DNA of 64,000 nt from Dasypus novemcinctus (Eukaryota; Chordata; Mammalia; Cingulata; Dasypodidae), in assembly GCF_030445035.2 (NCBI RefSeq), contig NC_080677.1, forward strand, positions 26,237,513-26,301,512. The letters run 5' to 3'. Made by a program: the position numbers and the translations under genes. Under the pieces are notes generated by a model. That model ran no database searches, had not been told where the DNA came from, and saw only the letters and a list, made by a program, of their open reading frames with translations. This document shows positions 55,301-64,000 of this stretch, in pieces. Within the stretch, counting starts at the first letter, position 1. Every line of letters begins with the position of its first letter.

Positions 55301-56351
55301 TGTGGTAAGTAAGGATTTTCACTTTTCAACCCTAGAGAGACAATATAATATAGTTCAGCCACTTTGTGACTCCTCCAGACAGTGTCCATATTCAGCTAGT
55401 ATGAACCAGTATGCCCACACAGGTTTGTTTTTTTTTTAAGATTGTTTTTTTTCCTCTCTCCCCTCCCCCCCCCAAGTTGTCTGCTCTCCGTGTCCATTTG
55501 TTGTGTGTTCTTCTGTGTCCACTTGTATTCTTATCAGCAGCACCCGGAATCTGTGTCTCATTTTGTTGCATCATCTTGCTGTGTCAGCTCTCCATGTGTG
55601 CGGCACCATTCCTGGGCAGGCTGCACTTTCTTTCACACTGGGTGGCTCTCCTTACGGGGCACACTCCTCGCACGTGGGGCTCCCCTATGTGGGGGACACC
55701 CCTGCGTGGCAGGGCACTCCTTGCTCGCATCAGCCCTGTGCATGGGCCAGTTCTACACGAGTCAAGGAGGCCCAGGGTTTGAACCGCGGACCTCCCATGT
55801 GGTAGGCGGATGCCCTACCCACTGGGCCAAGTCCGCTGCCCATTATAGATTCTAAATGCCCAGGTTTTACTTGGGCATTGTTCATCATGGTGGGGGAAAA
55901 AGGCTAGAGCAGGGCATAGAAGGCAGGAACAGGGCAGGAACAGGTATGCGGACAGACACTGGGACAGCCACTGGGACAGGCAGCAGGACAGGGTGAAAGT
56001 AAGAGGGCAAAAGGCCTTTGCGCTTGCTTTTTAAACCATTAATTATTTTGCCCCTTTGCTAATGGCAGGAGAGGAGTCCCAGCTGTTTGCTGCTTTGATT
56101 GATTATCCCACCTATCAATCCCCCAGAAGGGCCCAATGACAAGGTCTTTGGGGAATATCCAGGGCTTCTCCTGGCTTCCAGAGGAAATCTCATTCCAAAT
56201 GCCAGAATCTCCTGAGGGTCTTCCAGCTGCCATCTTGGGGGTATCGATGTCCATGTGGACTTTTTGCCAGGTTCCAGATCCATCTATTGATTCCCTATCT
56301 AGCCTGCTTCAATAGTTTGTCCTGTAATTCCCTAATTTAAACCTTTTAACA
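55301..56351 (-). mobile_element. LTR of the second ERV (family B)
   Basis: Minus-strand TGttaaaagg at 56351 to CttaccaCA at 55301. About 630 bp once the SINE at 55424 is removed. It is followed on that strand by a primer-site-like TGGCGC. Unlike family A in sequence. Has a GGGACAG/GGAACAGG-type short repeat near 55925-55990. Confidence 0.6.
55424..55841 (-). mobile_element. DAS-SINE, antisense, inside a second ERV LTR
   Basis: Full-length antisense copy. Its antisense frames stay open for more than 120 codons, which is a composition effect and not a gene. It interrupts the 55301-56351 LTR. Confidence 0.93.
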
Positions 56352-56354
56352 GCC

Positions 56355-57740
56355 TTAACATAAAAGTAATTAATAATCCAATTGTCAAATTTCAGTAAAG
56401 AAAAATTACTTGAAATCTATGGAAAGATCTTTTTTAAATTATAATTAAGATGAATTATATAATTATATCACAGAAACTAGAAGTCAGTATGCTTTTAAGA
56501 TTATTCATAATTTTAAAATATTTTGGAAAAAAAGGTTTTAGTCTCCTATAGAGGCAGAGAAAAAGAACATTTCTTGCACAAACTAATTGTTCCAATTTTA
56601 TTTAGTTTGGGTATAATCTCTCTAGGTCTATAGGATACTAATAAAATGAATTAACATTATATGCATTAAATCTTTGATGATGAAAATTGTAAGTTTGTGT
56701 TTAATGAAATGTAAAGTGAAATGACTGATTCCTCATTCACAGAAAAGAATGAGGAATGTAAGACAAGAATTAAATGGATAGAGTAAATTTCATTGATTAT
56801 TAACTGTAATTTAATAAGTTTATTTAAAGGTTAACGTACCTAGTTTATGTAGTTGTGGTTGGTTATAGGAAGTTAACAAAAGCATCTTCTAAACTGAAGT
56901 ATTTAAATGGCTAATTCCAGAAAGCCATTATTAAATAGAGACCTAAATTGCTATTAATAACAAAAAGTAACTTTATAACAGGGAAACCTGTCAGAGGACA
57001 CCTCAATCTGCATGTGAAAATGGTGGTGAGAAAAAAAAAAATCTTGATTCCATTGGGAATCATAGATTTCCATAAAATAATGGAGGAATTATTTTTTTTT
57101 CTGTACTGCTAAAGTCATATTGTGTCTCACTAAAGTACTGATAATATGGTAAAACAAGGAAAACATTTATTTCTGAAAAACATCCCTACAAGCTATCAAT
57201 GTTCTAATATTGCATGGTACTAGGTATTTTTTAGAAAAAGAAAAGTTATGATTGCATATAGCCAAATTAAGTATTTACACTAACAAATTTGTTTAATTCT
57301 AATGGTAATCATATGTTGTAAGAGGTTTGCTTGGAGACAATTTCCAGGATCATTTGGGTAACTAAAGTATGTAAGGTATATAGAATGTGTTTTTATTAAA
57401 GAAAACAAAAAATAATTGGTTATTAAGAAGGAGGAAGGTGTGGAATAAAACCTGGATGAGTGCAGAAAGTACAGAAGGGTCATTAAAAAATAATTTTTGT
57501 GGACAAAGTTAAGATTTAATGAGTCTATCTCCAAAGCTTTAAAAGCCTTAGTACCAAATAGTATATTAATGCAAAATTAAAGTACAACTCTCTCTGTCTG
57601 CGTGACAAAGTTTCTTAAATCATTTACCTATTTTAGTAAAAGGTTATAATGAGTTTTCTCCTGAATAAGCTGTATACATGAAGCAAAAAGTCAGTTTTAT
57701 CAAAATAGCTTCTTATACTTTAACCCTATGGGTCATTAGT
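56355..57740. other. Gene-free AT-rich stretch
   Basis: Very AT-rich; no repeat family or coding signal recognised. Confidence 0.4.
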
Positions 57741-57742
57741 GG

Positions 57743-58382
57743 TGTATTAATCAGCCAAAGGGGTGCTGATCCAAAATACCAGAAATGGGTTTGTTTTTAT
57801 AAAGGGTATTTATTTGGGGTAGAAGCTTTCAGTTACCAGGCCATAAAGCATAAGTTACTTGCCTCGCCAAAGTCTTTTGCCACATTTTGGGGCAAGAAGG
57901 CTGCCAATGTCTGCCAAGAGTTCAGGCTTCTTGGGTTCCTCTCTTCCCACGGCTGTTTCTCTCTGGGCTCAGCTCCTCTGTTTTCTCCACAAGGTCAGCT
58001 GTAGACTATGAAGCTTTCTAGCCTTTGTCTCTCTTCACAAGGCCAGCAGTAGACTATCAGGTGAACAACTCTGTCTCTCTCCCCGGGGCTTCTGCCCTGT
58101 CTAAAGAGCTGTCTCTATTCCTCTGTGTTCTTCTCCTATGTGTTCACTTCCTGAGTTCCAGCTCCAAAACTCCAGCATCAAAACTCCAACTCTGTCCTTT
58201 GCCATGTCTTTTATCCTACACCCTACTGACATGGCCCAATCAAATCCCTAATCATAATTTAATCAAGTAAAATTAAAACTTCTGAATCCAATACACTCTA
58301 ATATGCCCAGAGGAAAAGACCAGTTTACAAACATAATCCAATATTTCTTTTTGGAATTCATCAATAATATCAAACTACTACA
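57743..58382 (-). mobile_element. Solo LTR, family A
   Basis: 640 bp, 'ggggtgctgatccaaaatac' at its left and 'ttcatcaataatatcaaact' at its right. Preserves the uninterrupted sequence cagtttacaaacataat used to infer the TSD of the nested LTR at 51210. Confidence 0.88.
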
Positions 58383-58384
58383 CA

Positions 58385-58765
58385 TGGTTTAAAACAAAAC
58401 AAATCTTCTCATGCTGAAAGAACATAATGTTCAAACCTTAAAACTTTTAATGTTTGCTTTCTCAAAGTTAAACACTAAAAGGTAATTTTTATTTCAAGCT
58501 ATTACAAAAGATTTGTTATTTCTCCCTGAAAAAAAAGTAATAAAAATAGTGAGGTTAATTTAATATTTAATAAGTTGACTGAAAAGTGTTTAGAAAGTAC
58601 TACAAAAATTAGAAGGAATTGCTTAACCTTCTGTTGGTTAGAGTTGTGTAAGGTGTTTGTATAAATACTTCAATTATAGAGTTCCTAAAAATTTGGCAAT
58701 ATTTAAATAGCAGTACAATGTTACTAATCATGGTTTTAATTATTTTTAAAATGTTATATACCACA
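58385..58765. other. Unassigned AT-rich DNA
   Basis: Between a solo LTR and the ERV pol fragment; nothing recognised. Confidence 0.4.
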
Positions 58766-58769
58766 AAAT

Positions 58770-59330
58770 CACCTTTCTGCCTGAGAATCAAGAGGCAGAT
58801 GCTTTAGCCCATATCTAACTAATCTGCCCCACCCCTGCAAAGGAGCAGCCTTGTCGACACATAAAAAAAGTGGCCATCAAGGGGCTGCAACAGAATGATG
58901 CCTGGCTAGGGCATTTAGTACCCTCTAATGTTGTCTAATCTAGTTAATATCATACAAAATTTTAAGGCCTGTTCTCTACTCCAGCCACAAATAGTGCAGT
59001 GAACATATCCATAAGGCCATACAATAAGGGGATAAACTTCAGTTCTGTCAAACTCTATTGAGCATTTAAACCAGGGCTCCAGTACCATGCATGGTGTCTC
59101 TCCATTTGAGTTAAGAGGATCACTACGAACTCTAAAACAAAAAAGGTATCTGCCACATCGGGCCATGCTCCTGAAGTAAATGGAACTATGTTGCTGCTTC
59201 AGACCCCTATGACTCTGCCAACTGGCAATGGCTCAATAGTGCCTCCAGACTGGATGTGTTTCATAGTACCAAAGGGCACTATGCATCAAGCTTGTGGAAC
59301 ACTGGAGCCTACCTTCCTAGCCTCTCTCGA
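58770..59330 (+). pseudogene. ERV pol fragment A (RNase H end and integrase ends, centre deleted)
   Basis: A short NQEADALAHI-like stretch (58783-58812) marks the end of RNase H and the integrase N-terminal side. After about 58915 the text resembles the far C-terminal integrase side ('HLNQG', 'GVSPFE'), then a tail similar to that at 61640-61860. The integrase catalytic centre is missing. Frames carry many stops. It is a decayed endogenous retroviral copy without coding capacity. Confidence 0.55.
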
Positions 59331-59334
59331 GGAT

Positions 59335-60330
59335 CAACAGTGCAGCAGCATGCTGGCTGTGTGAAGAACACACCAAGTGGCACAATAATTGCCAGAGTAA
59401 TGTGAGTAGAACTTAAACACAATTGGCATTAAGGCCTGCTCCTATGAAAGAACAACATGTATGGTATTGCAAACCTGGAGCTCGCCCATTGGCAGCTCAT
59501 GTCTTAAAACCTATTGGAAAAACTTCAACTGTCATTTTGCTTACCAGAGAATGTCTCCCTCACTGGGTACCCACTAAACACTTATATTTGCATCATTAGG
59601 CTAATCTTCATGCTTCACATGAGCTCATCCAATGTCTTCCTCAATTGCGTGGCCACCTGGAAGCTGCACACAGCCTAACAAACTGTTGGGAATGTGGATA
59701 TGTGCTGGCCTCCAGCAGATCAGGTCTTCCTTAGAATACTCTTCCATTAACTTTACCTAATTGGAATGATTGGTTAATAACTATAAATCTAGGAGGCAAC
59801 TCTTAAAACCCCCCAAGTCCTATAGTTACTCTGCTTCTGTTAAACATGTCTGTTCTATTGTCAGGAAACTTGTCAACAAAAAACCAGTATCTCTTCAAAA
59901 AGCAAAAGTTAAGTACCTAATGACTTCACAGGCATTACCTTGTAGAACCCCCTGTTGGCGTTAGTGTTTCTTCCTCCTTATAGCCTCTATTACTGTAACT
60001 GCTATAACAACTCTCCCTTAGTGAGTACAATTTCTTTAGCTACTACTGGACTCATGTAAGCACGTTATCAGTAGGTAGGTGGTACCTGCCGACATGATGG
60101 GAAAGCAGATTTCATCTTTCACCCATGAGCTGCAGAAACAACACCAGCAGTGTGTGCCTGCTGACTGCATAAACAAGTCATGGGAGTGTAGCTTACAATG
60201 TCCACCCAGCAGAAGAAAAGGAGAAAAACAGGATATTCCCACACTACCCACCGATTTTCATAAGTCCTTCATGGAAGCAATATCCAGGAGCAAATCACCA
60301 CCAGACAGTAACCCCTAGCCTCCTAAGAGA
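59335..60330 (+). mobile_element. Probable ERV 3' region (env-side), decayed
   Basis: Lies between pol fragment A and an LTR end, where env would be. No envelope motif can be recognised and frames are short. Position is the only argument. Confidence 0.35.
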
Positions 60331-60590
60331 ATTGAATCACCCAACAGAGCCTCCTTACTTTGTCTCAAATACGTCAATTAGTGCAGACCCTGGAGTCCTG
60401 CCCCCCGCCCCCATAAAACAGAGGACTCCAGGGCAGAACTTCGCATTTTCTCCCTTAAAAATGCCCACCTTACACTCTAAAGGTGCATTTCTGTTCTTTT
60501 GCTTTACTCCCCAATAAATTCTTTGCTTACCTATTTAATTTGTGGCTTATCCTTGGATTATTTCTTGCAGCAAAGCCAAGAACCAAGACA
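60330..60590 (+). mobile_element. LTR 3' portion with poly(A) signal
   Basis: AATAAA at 60513-60518 followed by 'ttctttgcttacctatttaa', like the R/U5 end of class I LTRs. The 5' limit is not clear. Confidence 0.5.
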
Positions 60591-60594
60591 CTGG

Positions 60595-61860
60595 TTCCAA
60601 TAATAGATGGCTGTGCCTATATAGCCCAGCACTGACACTATTTAGTGGAAAACAGGCACCAGGCAAAGAATAAATGGGCTGAATTAAGAGCTGTGGAATG
60701 ATTACAGTATACAAGCACAGGAATGTATTAATAATCTGCACTGATAGTTGGGCAATATACAAAGGCATTAGCACCTGGATGGCAACTTGGAAACAAGAAC
60801 AGTGGACTGTCACGGGCTGCAGTCTGTAAGGGAAAGATCTATGAAAGGACATCTGGGGTGCCTGCCAGTGGCAACAGGTAACTGTCTATGATATCCCTGC
60901 CCATTCCTCTAATACCCCCCTCAGGAATATTGAGGCAGGTGCCCTTGAGAAGGTCCTGAGCCATACCACTGAGACCCGAGAAGGGGTGGAATGGCTCCAC
61001 AAAAAAAGCGGACATTGTGGTTACCAGCCCCTGTAGCATTTAGCCTGGCAGTTCCAGCTGCATGTCAGTCATCTGTAGCTCAGGGATATCACCCACAAGT
61101 GTCCATCATGTTCACTCCAGTGACCACAGCAATTACCTCATGGAATGGGACATATTGGCTGAGCACAGACCCCAGTGACAAGGCAAGTGGATTATATCGG
61201 TCCCCTCCCACTCTCATAAGGGCAAGGTATGCTTTCACGGCCACAGATAGTGCCATGGGACTCTTGTTGGCCTTCCCCATAGGAAAGATCATAGGAAAGC
61301 GGGCCACTATTCATTGCATAGAAAAAGTTAAGTGCCCTATACATGGTGCCAGCCCAAATTGACAGTGACCAAGGAACTCTATTTACTAGTCACCTTACAC
61401 AATCTTGGGCGATAGACCAATATATTACTTGGACTTTCCATTTACCCTATAACCACATTGCTGCAGGACTTATTGAAAGGATGAATGGCCTGTTCAACGG
61501 GTCCAGCCTTGACCTGTTTAAATTCAGACCTGTGGGCTGTGGCCCCTGCTCCAGTTGAAATGCTAATGGCAGAACCAATGCAGGCATTGAGAATACAAGT
61601 TAAAGGACCAGCTTGCCTACAGCCCAAAAGGGGAAGTAATAATAATCTGTTGTTGCCTATGCCTCAAACTATACAAACTAGGGAAAATGAGGTCCTTGGC
61701 CACAGTACTGGCCTATGCAGCGTCACTGATTGGAAATCTTAAGTCCACAGGGAATAGGAGTCACTGAAAAAATTGTTATAAGACCACAATTTATTAAAGA
61801 ATGCCAGGAAAAATCTTTATTAATAATTCAAGGTCTCCTATTCCCACTGGGGCCCTATGT
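60595..61860 (+). pseudogene. ERV pol fragment B (RNase H and integrase)
   Basis: Recognisable in three frames: RNase H text around 60604-60960, including an EADAL-like end equivalent; an integrase zinc-region trace (LHKKSGH) near 60990; and the integrase core with its three acidic residues visible (the D of ATDSA near 61245, the D of DSDQGT near 61370, the E of LIERMNG near 61475). After it comes a C-terminal module shared with fragment A. Several frameshifts and stops; not functional. The IERMNG context points to a gamma-type (class I) or class III ERV rather than a betaretrovirus. Confidence 0.72.
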
Positions 61861-61904
61861 GTGTCTATGTGGACTCTACTTATGACTAAACCAGTGGTTT
61901 GTTT

Positions 61905-62230
61905 TTTTTTAAATCAATTTATTGATACATACTGATAAAGCATAAAATTTATCCAAAGTGTACAGTCTATGATATTTGCTATAATGGCATATTTGTGTGC
62001 TTATCACTTCAATCATTATTAAAGCATTTTCATTATTTCAGTAATAATCATAAATGAAAAAGACAAGAAAATTCTTAACTTCACAATCTCTGTTTCCCCT
62101 GTGTACACAGCTGCTATTTCTGGCTATTCTTGCACAATTTTATTTGTTTGTTACACAGTTTTATTGAGATAATTTAACATGCCATATGATCTATCCAAAG
62201 TGTATAATCAATGGCATTTTTTTGGCAGTT
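61905..62230 (-). mobile_element. L1 3' UTR, antisense
   Basis: 'atcaatttattgatacatac tgataaagc' repeats the pattern of 33720. Starts next to a T-run at 61900-61910, its former poly(A). Confidence 0.6.
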
Positions 62231-62234
62231 AAGA

Positions 62235-62825
62235 AGTCCTTTATTGTAAAATTGTAAAATAAGTAGAAAAAAGGATTGAAAAAAATGACAAATTTTAAAA
62301 GAAAGTGCAAGGCCAGGATAGATTTAATATAATCAATTATTTAAAAAATAGCATAGCAACGAACCTTTATAAATATAAATAACAATTCATATACAATAGA
62401 AAATATAACATAATTCTGATTTTTATATTACAGCTCTATTAGACATAATCTCTAAGAATTAAATAAGTTTATTGGTTTAGTTATTTCATTTCCATTTAGA
62501 TCAAAATTCTTTCTAGATAATCAAATTCCTATTTGGGAATTCTCATCATATTGGAATGAATTACAGCACGTAACAATTTGCCAACTCATTATTTTATGAG
62601 GCAGAAAACCTGAGAATCTTGTTCAATGATAGTCATACTGAATCATTATTGATCCAGATAGATTATTTTAATTAAAGAGTATAAATAAGAAAGGGTTAAA
62701 GAAAAATGACATATCCAAAAATATTTCTCTACTCCAGTCATCCTCAATTAAAAGCAAGTGTTTATATTGTAGGAAAAAATTACAGACTATTGGTCACAGG
62801 AACAATTTGCTAGTTGCACTGAGTA
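62235..62825. other. AT-rich, unassigned
   Basis: No repeat or gene recognised. Confidence 0.4.
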
Positions 62826-62829
62826 ATTA

Positions 62830-64000
62830 TTGTTCATGTACTGTAATGTTATTTTACATGTATCTGGTCTATTCTGTCTCTCTTTTGGTTACTATTTTGC
62901 ATGGAACACCTTTTTGCAACCTTTCACTTTTAACCTGGTTCTGTCCTTACATCTGAGGTGGGTCTCTTGTAAATGGCTCATATTTTTTAATCTATTCTAT
63001 CACTTTATGTTTTTGATTGAAGAGTTCAATCCATTAACATTCAGTGTTATTACTGTAAAGATATTACTTACTTCATCCATTTTGTCCTTCAGCTCTGTTG
63101 TCATATTGTTCTATTGTCTGTGTTATGCTTTAGTTTATCTTTCCTAATAATCTTCATTTCTAAACTCTTCACCAAATCTCTCACCCTTGTTTTTTTCCTT
63201 TCAGGCTGCAGCACCCCCTTTAGTATCTCTTGCAAATCTGGTCTTTTGGTAACATATTCTATCAGTTTTATTTTGTCTGTAAAGACTATGAGTTCACCCT
63301 CATTTTTAAAGGACAATTTTCCCAGATACAGAATTCTTGACTGGCAGTTTTTCTCTTTCAGCACCTTAAATACATTACACCACTTTCTTCTCACCTCCAT
63401 AGTTTCTGATGAGAGGTCAGCATTTAATCTTACCAAGTTTCCCTTGTATGTGACGCTTTGCTTTTCTCCTGCTTTCAGAATCTTCTCTTTATATCTGATA
63501 TTTGCCATTCTGAATGGTAGGTGACTCAGGGTAGGTCTATTCAGATTTAATCTGTTTGGAGTGCATTATCCTTCTCAGATATTGATATTTATGCCCTTCA
63601 TAAGGGTTGAGAAGTTTTCAGTCATTATTTCTTCACATATTCTTTCTGCCCCTTTTCATTCTCTTTTCCTTCTGGGACACCAATAATGTAAATGTTTGTG
63701 CATTTCACATTGTCATTCAGTTCCCTGAAACTCTATTCCACTTTTCCCATTCTCTACTTTTTCTGTTCTATTCTCTTTTCCAGTTCAGATGTTCTGCCTT
63801 TGGAATCACTAATTCTGTCATCAAGCAATTCAAATCTGCTCTTATGTGCCTCTAATATATTTTTAATCTTATCCATCATGTCTTTCATTCCTATAAGTTT
63901 TGTTACTTTCCTTTGCATGTTTTCAAATTGTTCTTTATGCTCACCCAGTGTCTTCTTAATATCCTTTATTTACTTAGTCATACTTTCTTTAAATTCTTTG
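62830..64000 (-). mobile_element. L1, antisense, ORF1 to ORF2 junction, runs off the window
   Basis: On the minus strand: ORF1-side sequence (64000-63530), the ORF1 C-terminal domain (63508-63101), then the beginning of the ORF2 endonuclease (63060-62830). The 3' part is missing at the left. Confidence 0.8.
63101..63508 (-). pseudogene. L1 ORF1p C-terminal domain, open frame
   Basis: 135 codons still open. Shows the L1 ORF1p C-terminal pattern: ILKAGEK, then TYKGN..RL.ADLS.ET, then the R-W...F..LKEKN..SRILY..KLSF..EGE block. That domain binds nucleic acid in the ORF1p trimer. The coiled-coil half is not in this frame, so the copy is partial and likely dead. Confidence 0.82.

Noticed and set aside
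60595-61860. Intact retroviral pol or possible domesticated integrase
   Set aside because: The acidic triad is visible, but several frameshifts and stops separate the parts and no frame spans the domain, so there is no sign of preserved coding.

Overview
This is vertebrate nuclear DNA: AT-rich, intron-bearing, with two CpG islands and dense retrotransposons. The strongest lineage marker is a tRNA-derived SINE with an alanine-tRNA-like head (A box near 'ggcccagtggttagggc', B box 'ggttcaaacccc') and an (aaataa)n/poly(A) tail. That is the DAS-SINE type known from armadillos, so I read the window as Xenarthra, most likely Dasypus. At least twelve copies are present. Armadillo-type L1 3' ends, MIR, MER5 and MaLR/MLT1 LTRs support a placental mammal.

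The one complete protein gene is RP9 (PIM1-associated protein PAP-1) on the plus strand. Its six coding exons lie at 18229-18380, 27321-27351, 29342-29471, 35344-35435, 37007-37068 and 38434-38632, with consensus splice sites throughout. They total 666 nt and encode 221 residues, the length of the human protein. The promoter is a CpG island at about 17.8-18.7 kb and the poly(A) signal is at 39035.

About 5.9 kb upstream, a second CpG island (about 11.88-12.48 kb) holds a short coding exon on the same strand. It matches the first exon of the long NT5C3A isoform and ends at a splice donor. In human, NT5C3A lies on the other side of RP9, so this is a rearranged or duplicated exon, or RP9 is nested in an NT5C3A intron here. 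No second NT5C3A exon is visible in the window. BBS9, the divergent upstream neighbour of RP9 in human, was not found.

Layout: 0-11.8 kb is L1 debris, SINEs, MIR and a MaLR LTR. 11.8-12.5 kb is the NT5C3A-like island. 12.5-17.7 kb is intergenic with L1 and old repeats. 17.8-39.1 kb is RP9, whose introns hold a GAPDH retropseudogene, a 1.8 kb antisense L1, SINEs and LTRs. 39-45.2 kb is downstream DNA with an RPSA retropseudogene split by a 2 kb L1, followed at once by a UBE2C retropseudogene. 45-64 kb is a retroviral graveyard. It contains solo LTRs of one roughly 610-650 bp family; a MaLR-like provirus (leucine-tRNA primer site, gag-like frame, polypurine tract) whose 3' LTR carries an L1, a SINE and an inverted LTR of the same family; a second ERV fragment with an acidic repeat region; two decayed pol fragments around an LTR; and an antisense L1 running off the right edge.

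I found no evidence of a novel functional system. The most interesting items are the displaced NT5C3A exon and the layered insertions, several with readable target-site duplications that give their order.
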